A stretch of 64,000 bases of DNA from the NCBI RefSeq assembly GCF_002086155.1, contig NZ_MVHE01000018.1, forward strand, positions 1-64,000, given 5' to 3'. The DNA comes from Mycobacterium angelicum (GTDB taxonomy: Bacteria; Actinomycetota; Actinomycetes; Mycobacteriales; Mycobacteriaceae). How positions within the stretch are numbered: position 1 is the stretch's first letter; the number at the start of each line of letters is the position of its first letter. The notes beneath the pieces are model-generated. The model saw nothing but the letters and a program-made list of their open reading frames with translations. It was not told the DNA's origin and searched no databases. The position numbers and the translations under genes are program-made. This document shows, one piece after another, positions 1 through 12,986 of the stretch.

Positions 1-335
1 GGCGGGGTGGGCGGCCCGGGATTGGCCCCCGGTATTGCGGCTTGTTGTTGCAGCGGCGCGGAATAGCGCTGGCCCGGAGCGAGTCGCTGCAGCGGGCCCA
101 ATCGGGGCAGCGGGGCGCCGTCATTCGCGCCCCGCGGGCGGGGTCCGCGGTTAAGCGGGCGCAGCGTGGTGCCACCGGGGTTGGTCACGATCGCCCCGGC
201 CGGCGGCGGCGCGTTGGCCGCATCTCCACTGCACGGCACCGCATTTGCCGGTGGCGCAAGGCTTATCGGGATGAGAAGTCCCAGTGCGGCCGCCGACGCC
301 AGCGATACCGACACGATCCGAGGAATCGCCGACAT
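1..335 (-). CDS. Exported proline-rich protein, N-terminal part only
   Basis: The gene reads leftward off the window, so only about the first 111 residues are visible and there is no stop codon. It starts at an ATG at 335. The first 30 or so residues look like a Sec signal peptide: a short basic start (MSAIPR), an Ala/Leu/Ile core, and a probable cleavage site after PPANA. The mature part is rich in Pro, Gly, Arg and Gln, typical of a disordered cell-wall or secreted mycobacterial protein. No catalytic domain is visible. A palindromic site at 398-428 lies 60-90 bases upstream and may control it. Being exported is well supported; function is unknown. Confidence 0.7.
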   Translation of the reverse strand, partial: MSAIPRIVSVSLASAAALGLLIPISLAPPANAVPCSGDAANAPPPAGAIVTNPGGTTLRPLNRGPRPRGANDGAPLPRLGPLQRLAPGQRYSAPLQQQAAIPGANPGPPTP

Positions 336-397
336 GTCACACCTCTCCGGGGGCCAGGGCGCCATATTTGACGTCCGGTGCTGGCTGATGTGACGAT

Positions 398-428
398 AGT
401 GATCACTGAGACATTTGTGATCAGTGAT
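398..428. promoter_or_regulatory. Palindromic operator-like site
   Basis: AGTGATCACT at 398-407 is a perfect 10-bp palindrome. ATCACTGA (402-409) and TCAGTGAT (421-428) form a perfect 8-bp inverted repeat with an 11-base spacer. TGATCA occurs twice, 18 bases apart. It lies just upstream of the leftward exported gene, as expected of a dimeric repressor site. The cognate regulator is not evident. Confidence 0.4.
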
Positions 429-802
429 TCTTCGATAGGTATGCGTCCGTGACCGTGTCGCAACGCATCCGTTCCGCGCCGGGCGGTCGGAGGAACTGGT
501 TTGCCGAAGGCCGTATGGCGGGCCGGGGCATTAAGTATGTGGCCTGGCATGAGCATTTCTTCGGCAGTCGATACCGTTCTCGGACGCGGCGTTGTATTGG
601 TTCAGCGAATGCGGCCACTTCTCGCACTGGGACCAGCCGGCCGAGACCGTCCGCTTGATCCTCGCCGCCACCAGCCCGTCGGTGTGCTCGGTGTCGGCTA
701 GGGGCTGCGGTGAATCGCCTGCATAGCCAGTGATTCAATGCCAACCGCCAGTTGGGATTCGAGCCACCTGGATGAGACAAGAGGCGCCCTCTGAGTCGGG
801 CC

Positions 803-831
803 GGCTCGGCGGTGCGCTGCTCCACCGAGCC
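803..831. terminator. GC-rich hairpin
   Basis: Positions 803-812 pair with 822-831 in a 10-bp stem with one mismatch and a 9-base loop. There is no U tract. It sits just before the toxin remnant, so it could be a mycobacterial U-less terminator or chance GC-rich pairing. Confidence 0.3.
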
Positions 832-850
832 GCCACTAGACTTCCCGAGA

Positions 851-1424
851 ATGGAGCCAGGTCAACTGCGCATCGACGTCCATCGGCTGAAAGCCACGGC
901 CGGTCAGTGGCAGGGCGCTTAACGCCAGAAAGGCCGCCCTCGAGGCGAAATTGGGCATCGCGGAGACCGCGCCTGCGCGGCTATCGCGGCTGGTGCCCGA
1001 CTGGGCACAGCCATGGCAACCGCCAGCACACCCACCCACACCGCTCCCGCATGCTCCCGGTGCCTGGCAACCCGTTACCGAATCGATGTCTGACCGCGCA
1101 GCCCAGTACCAAATGCAGATCACCGGACATCCCGTCACCGAGGGCTACATCGTCAGCGGTGTGAAATTCGATACTTATGCGAACGGCGTGCTCATTGACG
1201 CAAAAGGTTACTATTCACAATTTATCGAAAACGGTCAATGGCGATCATGGTTCAACGGGGAATCTAGTATAATCGATCAGGCTGTGAATCAAGTACGCGT
1301 TGCGCACGGCACTCCGATACGATGGGTCTTCGCGGAGCCGGAGACTGCCGCGCTGGTGAAACGGACTTTTGCGGGAATTGATGAATTGTCGACTATCGAG
1401 ATAGTAGTGGTGCCCCCGAAATGA
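851..1424 (+). pseudogene. Remnant of a type VII-style polymorphic toxin with a Tox-REase-5 nuclease module
   Basis: From the ATG at 851 the frame reads MEPGQLRIDV then HRLKATAGQWQGA and stops at 920-922. That start resembles the N-terminus of mycobacterial ESX-type substrates of the LRVD...AGQW kind. The next frame is open from 891 to 1424. It carries a Pro-rich linker (PPAHPPTPLPHAPG) and then the Tox-REase-5 pattern: EGYIVSGVKFD, ANGVLIDAKGYY with the D-A-K catalytic core, WRSWFNG, and QAVNQVRVAHGTPIRW ending in an AEPE stretch. The N-terminal helical domain between the two parts is missing, so this looks like an internal deletion plus frameshift. The C-terminal piece alone could still be translated from TTG at 951. 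GC at 1201-1320 is 54/120, far below the rest. The stop overlaps the immunity start (ATGA). Confidence 0.72.
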
Positions 1425-2380
1425 AGGACGGGTTGATGTCGAAATCTTTTGTCGGCGCGTATTGGGGTCCCCGCGCAGAGTCTGTGGATGAGTCTGCTGA
1501 TCGGCTGTCGCGACTGGTATCGGCGCTGGCCATGCTCGAACCAACATTGAGAGATTGGCGCAATAAGGGTGGCTCGAAACGACAGGCTCTGGCCCAACCT
1601 TTAGTCACCGCCCACCACGCCGACTTAGTACAGCGTCTCCTAGCAGGGCAGCACCGCACCAACCTGGGCCAAGAAATCATAGACGACGTGGGTTACTCGG
1701 TGCATTGGTGGAATGGCGTGGACAATAGCCGAGACGGCGCAACCCTGTCGCTTCATATCGCGTCGACGACGCTGTCTAACAGTCTTGTGATCAAATTGCC
1801 TGGGCAGGATGCAGCGCCTGGTTTGTACAAACGGATGACTGCGCAGACCCTTCTGGAAAGAATTGTACAGATTCTTTGTCCTGATAGAGCAGTCTTTTCG
1901 AGTGATAGCCTTCTCGATAAGCAAAGCGAGCCGGACCGTCATCTAGAGGACGGCGGATTCATACTCGGCAAATTGGTCGGGCATCCGGCGGGGTGGGCAA
2001 ATTTCCTCGGCGATTCCGATTCGACGAAATTCGACCCGACCCTCTTGCCAAGCGCCGCAACAGTGGAACGTCTCGGTCATGGAACGCTGGTCACACTCCG
2101 CACCGACCCGGCCAACCCGTCGCTTTCCGATGTTCTTCAGGTGCGCAGGGCAATGGGTTACCCGGTGTCTACCCAGCAGGCAGAACCGTCTGACGACATG
2201 GGCGCTGCCACGGCTGGCCCACCAATAACCGCTGTCGCGCCGGAACGCCTCGTGGAACCTGCCGAAGAGAGGCAAACCGATCCTCGACGTGGGAACCAAA
2301 CACACAGTGTTCCCCACCCGGCACGCGGCACGGATAGTCAGAGCCGCGATACTCGGCGCGGTACACCACACAACAAGTGA
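1421..2380 (+). CDS. Imm52-family immunity protein
   Basis: This would be the cytoplasmic antidote to the preceding nuclease toxin. ATG at 1421 overlaps the toxin stop; a second in-frame ATG at 1436 (MSKSFVGAYWG) is equally plausible and matches the usual family start. Imm52 features seen are the GAYWGPR opening, a DVGYSVHWWNG segment, and a late GWANFLGD segment. Imm52 is known as the usual partner of Tox-REase-5, so the pairing supports both calls. The recognisable domain ends near residue 255. The last 60 or so residues are Pro/Arg/Thr-rich and may be read-through of decayed DNA. AT content is high compared with neighbours, which suggests transfer. Confidence 0.72.
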   Translation: MKDGLMSKSFVGAYWGPRAESVDESADRLSRLVSALAMLEPTLRDWRNKGGSKRQALAQPLVTAHHADLVQRLLAGQHRTNLGQEIIDDVGYSVHWWNGVDNSRDGATLSLHIASTTLSNSLVIKLPGQDAAPGLYKRMTAQTLLERIVQILCPDRAVFSSDSLLDKQSEPDRHLEDGGFILGKLVGHPAGWANFLGDSDSTKFDPTLLPSAATVERLGHGTLVTLRTDPANPSLSDVLQVRRAMGYPVSTQQAEPSDDMGAATAGPPITAVAPERLVEPAEERQTDPRRGNQTHSVPHPARGTDSQSRDTRRGTPHNK

Positions 2381-2775
2381 TGCTTCGCCAACATGTAATC
2401 ACTTATCAGACAATGTGATTCCGCTAGCCAGCCCAGTCTCGAAAGTCCGCGAGTCCCTTCGGATACGTGTGGTGTGAGCTGTATTGACCGGCGTTGGGCG
2501 GGGGGCGTTCCGGCGGCGCACTCTGGCCCGCGCGTCCGCGAGCGGCAGTAGGCTGGCTGAGTCTCATTATCGACTTCCGCACTCGCGCTTGTGGAAGTGA
2601 CGGCTTTCCCTGCCGCTGGTTTTTCTTAATTTTGGTGTACGGTCAGTGGTCGACGCGTCTCGCCCCGCCTCCGGTATCGCCCGATATCCTTATCCCCGCG
2701 CCCCGGTGACGCCAAGGCCCCTGCCGGCCGGTCTGGGATCGCTGCGGGCCGCCATACCCACCCGACGCATATGTA
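2381..2775. other. Intergenic stretch, nothing recognised
   Basis: No frame here has a domain or mycobacterial codon pattern I recognise, and I see no strong hairpin. It is probably the right part of the toxin island. Confidence 0.5.
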
Positions 2776-2907
2776 TCACCGCTGCTCCTCGTTCTTGCGG
2801 TCGGCCTCAAGCGCGTTGACCCGGCGGTGAAGTCGCCGGATCGCGATCACCCCGAACATCGTGGTCGCCAGCAGGCAGTACACCAGTCCTTCGGTTATCG
2901 CGCTCAT
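2776..2907 (-). CDS. 43-residue single-pass membrane protein
   Basis: ATG at 2907 is preceded by GGAATGGAGATGGG, a usable ribosome binding site, and the frame ends at TGA 2776-2778. Residues 5-23 form one hydrophobic helix (EGLVYCLLATTMFGVIAIR) followed by a charged tail (RRLHRRVNALEADRKNEEQR) that looks like a short amphipathic or coiled helix. No family is recognised. It stands alone between the toxin island and the SDR-FadD pair. Topology suggests the N-terminus outside and the basic tail in the cytoplasm, by the positive-inside rule. Confidence 0.5.
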   Translation of the reverse strand: MSAITEGLVYCLLATTMFGVIAIRRLHRRVNALEADRKNEEQR

Positions 2908-3294
2908 GACCCATCTCCATTCCAGCCAGATGCGCCCAGGTAGGTGCCCTCGGCTGATCCGAACGGCTGCACAGGTTCAAACGGCGACCCCGGTGGCAGC
3001 TGCGTCACGCACGGCGGCCGATACACGACAGGCACAGCGTGGGTCCTTCTTTGCAGACTTGCAGGTTGCGTGGTGGAACCTCGTCCGTCGCGCCAGTTTG
3101 CACCGGAAGTCAGCCACGACCAAAGGCTGGCGGACGAAGCGATAGTAATAATCGCCCCGAGCCACTCTTAAACCCGCCGTACGCGTCCGTTCCGCGCCAA
3201 ACTAGTGCCAACTGCTGACGGGTCAGCCCTCGACTGCAAGAGTGGGAAGCACAGACCACACTCAAGTCGATAGGCAATCGAGGGACGTAATTCA
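2908..3294. other. Intergenic stretch upstream of the SDR-FadD pair
   Basis: No gene is supported. It should contain the promoters of the small membrane protein (leftward) and the SDR-FadD operon (rightward), but I cannot point to convincing -35/-10 pairs. Confidence 0.4.
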
Positions 3295-4188
3295 ATGAAT
3301 CTGGCAGCAGAGGCGTTCAATCAGCTCACTGACAGATTGGCCAATCCGGCGCGGATATCCGATCCCGACAGGTTGCGCCGTGCCGTTTCCGGCAAGACCG
3401 TGCTGGTGACCGGCGCTTCGTACGGAATCGGCGAGGCGACCGCGCGCACACTGGCCGCGGCCGGGGCAACGGTACTGGTGGTGGCCCGATCGGCGGAACG
3501 GCTCGACGACCTGGCCGCCTCCATCAACGCCGGGGGTGGCCACGCGGTCGCCTACCCGGCCGATCTGACCGACGAAGCCGGCGTCAGTGTGCTGACCAAA
3601 CAGATCACCGAGAATCACGGCGCGCTGGACATCGTGGTGAGCAATGCGGGCAAGTCGCTGCGGCGCTCGCTGCACCATCAGTACGACCGGCCGCATGACT
3701 TTCAGCGCACCATCGACATCAACTACCTGGGGCCGATCTGGCTGCTGCTGGGCTTGCTTCCGGCGATGCGCGAAAGCGGAGGCGGGCACATCGTGAACGT
3801 GTCGAGTGTGGGCGTGCGAGTCGTTCCCGGCCCACAGTGGGGCGCCTACCAGGCATCCAAGGGCGCCTTTGATCGCTGGCTGCGCAGCGTGGCGCCGGAG
3901 TTGCACGGCGACGGCGTGGCGGTGACGACGGTTTACTTCGCCCTGGTGCGCACCCGGATGATCGCCCCCACGCCGATGCTGGGCAGGCTGCCGGGCCTGC
4001 ACCCCGACGAGGCCGCCGGCACCATCGTCAAGGCGATCCTCGAGCGGCCCCGCACCATCGAGCCGCCCTGGATGTGGCCGGCTGAGCTAGCCTCAGTGCT
4101 GCTCGCCGGGCCGGCCGATCGCGCAGCAAGACTGTGGCACCGCCGGTTCTTCGCCGAGTCCGAGAACGCGCAAAGGGATCCTCGATGA
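3295..4188 (+). CDS. Short-chain dehydrogenase/reductase
   Basis: NAD(P)-dependent oxidoreductase with a Rossmann fold. The cofactor motif GASYGIG is near residue 42, SNAG near 118 and the catalytic Tyr-Lys pair in AYQASKGAF near 185, with a serine in NVSS upstream. The length (297 residues) includes an N-terminal extension of about 35 residues and a hydrophobic C-terminal segment, as in lipid-metabolising mycobacterial SDRs. Its stop overlaps the start of the next gene (ATGA), so it is translationally coupled to a FadD ligase. A role in fatty or complex lipid metabolism is inferred from that pairing; the substrate is unknown. Confidence 0.85.
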   Translation: MNLAAEAFNQLTDRLANPARISDPDRLRRAVSGKTVLVTGASYGIGEATARTLAAAGATVLVVARSAERLDDLAASINAGGGHAVAYPADLTDEAGVSVLTKQITENHGALDIVVSNAGKSLRRSLHHQYDRPHDFQRTIDINYLGPIWLLLGLLPAMRESGGGHIVNVSSVGVRVVPGPQWGAYQASKGAFDRWLRSVAPELHGDGVAVTTVYFALVRTRMIAPTPMLGRLPGLHPDEAAGTIVKAILERPRTIEPPWMWPAELASVLLAGPADRAARLWHRRFFAESENAQRDPR

Positions 4189-5743
4189 CGAACAGTTTGA
4201 TCGCCACCGCGGCGCGCGCGGTGCTGTCCTCGGGGCTGCTGGGTCCGCCCGGCCCGGTCGCTGCACTGCGGCTCGTCCGCGAGATCTCGAGGGGTGGGAC
4301 GAACCTCTACACCCTGCTCGCCATCGCGGCGGCGCGTTGGCCGGACCGCACCGCGATCATCGACGACGACGGTGCGCTCAGCTACGCCGAATTGCGGTCG
4401 ATGACCGAATCGCTGGCCGACGAACTCGTCGGCTCGGGTATGGGGACCGGCCACGCGGTGGGCGTCATGTGCCGAAACGGGCGCAACTTCGTCGCCGCGG
4501 TATTCGCGACCAGCCTGGTCGGCGCCGACGTCGTCATGGTCAACACCGAATTTCGCACCGACGCGCTGGCCGGTGCGCTGGGCGCGCATCAAATCCGGAT
4601 CATGTTCTGCGACAACGAATTCGCCGAACAGATACGCGAAACCGGGGAGAACATAACGGTTATCGACCCGCAGACAGTGCAGTCCCAGCAAGTCGAATCG
4701 CGGCCCAGGGTGGCACCGGCGGGTCGCATCGTGCTGCTCACCTCCGGCACCACCGGGATACCCAAGGGGGTGCCGCGCACGCCTCGGGTGAGTTCGGGCC
4801 TCGGCGTCAGTGTGACGATTCTGGACCGCACCCGGCTTCAGGTCGGATCGCGAGTCGCCTTGGCGGTACCCATGTTTCACGGGCTGGGCTTCGGCATACT
4901 GATGCTGGCCATCGGTCTGGGCGGGACGGTGTTGACCCGCCGGCGGTTCGACGCCGAGGCCACTCTCGCTCAGGCATCATTGCATCGCGCCGACGCGCTG
5001 AGCGCGGTGCCCATCATGCTGGCCCGCATTCTGGACCTGCCGCAGCGGGTGCGGGCGCGAAACCCGTTGCCGTCGTTGCGGGTAGTGATCTCCAGCGGCG
5101 ACCGGCTCGATCCCAGCTTGGCGCGCCGGTTCATGGATGCCTATGGGGATGTGCTCTACAACCTTTACGGCTCCACCGAAGTCGGCATCGGCGCGCTGGC
5201 GACGCCGCTCGAACTGCGGCGGTTCCCGGAAACGGTGGGTAAACCCGTCGCGGGCTGCCCGGTGCGGATCTACAACAAGAACGGCCGGCCCGTCGGGCCG
5301 CGGGTCACCGGACGCATCTTCGTCGGCGGCGAACTGACCTCGGACGGCTACACCGGGGGCGGCGGCAAAACCGTCATCGATCGCATGACCAGCACCGGGG
5401 ACATGGGTTATCTCGACGAAGCCGGGCGGCTGTACATCGTTGGGCGAGAAGACGACATGATCGTTTCCGGCGGCGAGAACGTCTATCCGCGCGCGCTGGA
5501 AAACGCTCTCTCCCGTCATCCGGGCATCGCCGAGAATGCGGTCGTCGGCGTTCCCGACGAGCAGTTCGGGCGCAGACTGGCCGCCTACGTCGTCCCGCGG
5601 GCCGGCGGCGATGTCGATGAGCCGACGCTGCGAGAGTACTTGAAGGGCAAGGTTTCTCGCTTCGAGCAACCCCGCGACATCAACATCGTCGAGAGCATTC
5701 CCCGCAATCCGGCCGGCAAGGTGGTCCGCAGGGAGTTGTCGGG

Positions 5744-5747
<4 letters not shown>
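4185..5747 (+). CDS. FadD-type acyl-CoA/acyl-AMP ligase (FadD12-like)
   Basis: Class I adenylate-forming enzyme of 520 residues that activates a fatty acid with ATP. Motifs: the phosphate-binding loop LTSGTTGIPKGVP, the adenine-binding YNLYGSTEVG, the hinge TGDMGYLDEAGRLYIVGREDD, the segment SGGENVYP, and the C-terminal catalytic lysine in NPAGKVVRREL. The ATG at 4185 overlaps the SDR stop and is preceded by AAAGGGATCC. It reads like the FadD12 group from memory, which I cannot confirm. Its stop codon overlaps that of the convergent ctpI gene by 4 bases. Confidence 0.87.
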
Positions 5748-10612
<4,865 letters not shown>

Positions 10613-10799
10613 CTCTCAATTGGGTCCCCAGCGCCCAATACTCCCGGCGTCTGAGGGGCCTGTCCACATGGACCTCACAGAACCGGGCTAACAGCTTGCC
10701 ATTGCGGGGTGAACAAAATCGCTTGGCAGCGACGAATTTCGATGGCGCGCCGTGTCTGTATTGGTGCGGACGTCAAGCTACTCGACCTCAGAAGGTGAC

Positions 10800-11540
10800 A
10801 TGCCCATGGATATACCCCCGATCGTGTCGGCGCCCGAATGGGCGGCCGCACACCAGGAGCTGCTGGTGAAGGAGAAAGAGCTGACCCGGGCCCGCGACGC
10901 GCTGGCGGCCGCGCGCCGGCGCATGCCGTGGCTGGCCGTGGACAAGGCGTACGAGTTCATTGGGCCGAACGGCCCGGTGGATCTGGCGGGTCTGTTCGAC
11001 GGGCGGCGCCAGCTGATCGTCTACCGCGCCTTCTACGCACCCGAGGTGCACGGCTGGCCCGATCACGCCTGCCGCGGTTGCTCCATGGTCGCCGACAACG
11101 TCGGTCACCTGGCACATCTGCATGCCCGCGACACCACGCTGGTATTCGCCTCCCGCGCGCCTCAGCCGGACATCGAACGCCTGAAGGCCCGGATGGGCTG
11201 GCAGATGCCGTGGTACACGATTACCGATTCTTGGGACGCCGACTTCGGAGTGGACGAATGGCACGGGACCAACGCATTCATCCGTGACGGCGACCGGGTA
11301 TTCCGCAGCTACTTCATCAACAACCGTGGCGACGAGGCGCTGGGCACCACCTGGAGCTTCTTGGACATGACGGCGCTCGGGCGCCAGGAGCTGTGGGAAG
11401 ACTCCCCGCCGGGCTACCCGCAGACCGCCCCGTACGAGTGGTGGGACTGGCACGACGAATATGGCCGGCACGAAGCGGCGCGCTGGTTTGGCGAGCCCGA
11501 CCCGGACGATCCCAACGATCCGCGTCCGCCGCGGGCGTGA
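10800..11540 (+). CDS. DUF899-family thioredoxin-like protein
   Basis: About 246 residues. It has the family pattern of an N-terminal helix (EWAAAHQELLVKEKELTRARD), RMPWLAVDKAYEF, LIVYRAFYAPE, and CRGCSMVADNV, where a C-x-x-C pair sits in the thioredoxin-like position, then WYTITDSWDADFG. DUF899 proteins are soluble redox-fold proteins of unknown substrate. ATG 10800 was chosen because GAAGG lies just upstream; ATG 10806 is also possible. It is monocistronic, opposite to ctpI. Confidence 0.82.
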   Translation: MPMDIPPIVSAPEWAAAHQELLVKEKELTRARDALAAARRRMPWLAVDKAYEFIGPNGPVDLAGLFDGRRQLIVYRAFYAPEVHGWPDHACRGCSMVADNVGHLAHLHARDTTLVFASRAPQPDIERLKARMGWQMPWYTITDSWDADFGVDEWHGTNAFIRDGDRVFRSYFINNRGDEALGTTWSFLDMTALGRQELWEDSPPGYPQTAPYEWWDWHDEYGRHEAARWFGEPDPDDPNDPRPPRA

Positions 11541-11585
11541 ATCAGCGGCAGCCCGGGTGACGGGCTACCTGCCGCGATATTCGGG

Positions 11586-11833
11586 CTGTGAATCGCCTTA
11601 CAGAATTCGGTGGTTTGCCTTACCGACGTGGTACCCGGTCGGGAACGACTTCTCGATGACCTGCAGTTGGTGGTCGACTCTGGACTCGAGTTCGAGGACC
11701 ACGCAGCTGTCGCCGACGGCCTTCGATTCGAGAACTATGTAACGCTGACCGCCATCTGTGATCGGGTCGCCTGAGTGCAATGTTTCGACGGGCACCAATT
11801 CGGGCGTTCCGTGTGACTCCACGCGATTCACAG
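11586..11833. repeat. 11-bp inverted repeat flanking a small gene
   Basis: CTGTGAATCGC at 11586-11596 is repeated in inverted orientation at 11823-11833. The copies bracket most of the small leftward gene. This may be chance or a trace of a small inserted cassette. Confidence 0.35.
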
Positions 11834-11861
11834 TAAGGCAATTCCACGGACCTGGGAACAC
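11598..11861 (-). CDS. Small conserved hypothetical protein
   Basis: Up to 87 residues; GTG at 11831 would give 77. The body (VPVETLHSGDPITDGGQRY then IVLESKAVGDSCVVLELES) looks like a small beta-rich domain and has a real-protein composition, unlike the Arg/Pro-rich shadow frames nearby. I vaguely recognise this type as small mycobacterial hypotheticals but cannot name a family. It is transcribed opposite to the flanking DUF899 and PE genes. Confidence 0.55.
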   Translation of the reverse strand: MFPGPWNCLTVNRVESHGTPELVPVETLHSGDPITDGGQRYIVLESKAVGDSCVVLELESRVDHQLQVIEKSFPTGYHVGKANHRIL

Positions 11862-12094
11862 CCCGGGCTGCTACAAAACGTGTCGTATTGGCGGTGGTGG
11901 CCGGCGGGCCTCTGTAACCGCGTGCGGCGCTGTCGATTTCAATATCTCGGGCGTGGGAATGAGGTATTTGCGGGCTGGTCAAAATTCGTGCACGGACCAC
12001 CTCTGCGGCCTAGTTACGATTTATTTCTGCCGATCTTTTCCAATGGCGACCGTGAGAATCCGATTGGTCATCGGGCCTGGCGAAAGGTGTCCAA

Positions 12095-12580
12095 ATGTCG
12101 TTCGTGAACGCATACCCGGAGCTGGTCGCGGCCGCGGCAGCCGATCTCGCGGTCATCCGTTCCACGATCGCCTCGGCCAATTCGGCCGCGGCCATCCCGA
12201 CTACCGGAGTGCTGGCGCCGGGGGCGGATGCGGTCTCGGCAGGTATCGCGGCGCTACTCGGCATGCATGCCCAGGCCTATCAGACGCTGAGCGCGCAGGC
12301 GGTGGCCTTTCACGACGAGATCGTTCAAACGCTGCACGCCGGGGCCAATTCCTATGCCGCCGCCGAGGCCACGAATGCGTCCCCGCTACAGGTTGTCCAG
12401 GCCGCGCGGCCTGACCTGCTGGCCGGCGCCGCGGTCTCGCCGGGGCGGGTGTCGACGGCCCCTCGGCCGGCCCTGTCACCGGCGGCCCCTCGGCCGACCC
12501 TGTCACCGGCACCTGCGCGGCCCGCGGCACCGGCACCTGTGCGGCCCGCGGCACCGGCGCGGCCCGCTGCCGCGCGCTAG
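12095..12580 (+). CDS. PE-family protein with a Pro/Ala repeat tail
   Basis: The first 95 or so residues are a PE domain: [11 protein letters not shown] start, two helices, and the YxxxE export signal YAAAE at 87-91. PE proteins leave the cell through ESX-5-type machinery, usually with a PPE partner, but no PPE gene is adjacent. The last 50 residues are Pro/Ala-rich repeats ([18 protein letters not shown], then PARPAAPAP units). Position between ctpI and the rhomboid gene matches the PE gene there in M. tuberculosis, but without PGRS repeats. The stop codon overlaps that of the convergent SnoaL gene. Confidence 0.88.
   Translation: MSFVNAYPELVAAAAADLAVIRSTIASANSAAAIPTTGVLAPGADAVSAGIAALLGMHAQAYQTLSAQAVAFHDEIVQTLHAGANSYAAAEATNASPLQVVQAARPDLLAGAAVSPGRVSTAPRPALSPAAPRPTLSPAPARPAAPAPVRPAAPARPAAAR
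12457..12555 (+). repeat. In-frame tandem repeats in the PE tail
   Basis: Two 27-bp units (12457-12480 plus spacer, and 12484-12507) differ at one base over 24 positions. They are followed by two 24-bp units (12508-12531 and 12532-12555) that also differ at one base. All keep frame, so copy number could vary between strains without breaking the protein. Confidence 0.75.
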
Positions 12581-12939
12581 CCGCGCTGCTTGAAGAACAC
12601 GCTGACGCGTGAGATCAGCGCGTCGTCGCTCTGTTCGAAGATCAGGCATTCGGGCCAGGTTTTGCGGACGCCGTCGATCTCGAACGCCTCGGTCAACTCC
12701 ACGTATGAGACACGGTCATCGACGTGCGAGATGCGGGTGACCTCCAACCGGTGGCCCGTCAGGTTGGTCAGAACTTTGCGCAGGTAAGCGAGGTAGTGGT
12801 CCTTGCCCTCGATCAGGTCGCAGAACGGGCCCTCCCGGGTCAGGCCGTCGTCGGCGATGGTGTCGGCCAGGCCGTCCCAGTCATGAGCGGCCAGGCAGGT
12901 CAGATAACGCTCAACTACCCCGGTCGTGCCCTGGCTCAC
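12577..12939 (-). CDS. SnoaL/NTF2-like protein
   Basis: 120 residues with the NTF2-like cone fold pattern: an N-terminal helix ([24 protein letters not shown]), [14 protein letters not shown], then three beta strands ending in [25 protein letters not shown]. Members are isomerases, hydrolases or ligand-binding proteins. Nothing here fixes the substrate. It is convergent with the PE gene and divergent from the rhomboid gene, so probably expressed alone. Confidence 0.75.
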   Translation of the reverse strand: MSQGTTGVVERYLTCLAAHDWDGLADTIADDGLTREGPFCDLIEGKDHYLAYLRKVLTNLTGHRLEVTRISHVDDRVSYVELTEAFEIDGVRKTWPECLIFEQSDDALISRVSVFFKQRG

Positions 12940-12986
12940 AGAAGCACAGTAGGTCAGCGCCGGCGGTCACAGGCAACAATGGTGCG

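Larger units (their letters stand above)
336..850. other. Intergenic stretch without a convincing gene
   Basis: I see no gene with mycobacterial coding character here. The overlapping short frames have no recognisable domain. The stretch holds the palindromes at 398-428 and the hairpin at 803-831. It separates the conserved exported gene on the left from the toxin remnant on the right and probably forms the left edge of the low-GC island. Confidence 0.6.

Noticed and set aside
745..850. tRNA-like segment on the minus strand (GGCTCGAATCCC T-arm-like sequence)
   Set aside because: The T stem has a mismatch, and no acceptor or anticodon stem can be built; at best a degenerate trace.
2494..2709. 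71-residue plus-strand frame in the island
   Set aside because: No RBS, no domain and no mycobacterial coding pattern.
3933..4880. 315-residue minus-strand frame across the SDR-FadD junction
   Set aside because: Antisense to two well-supported genes and of shadow composition.
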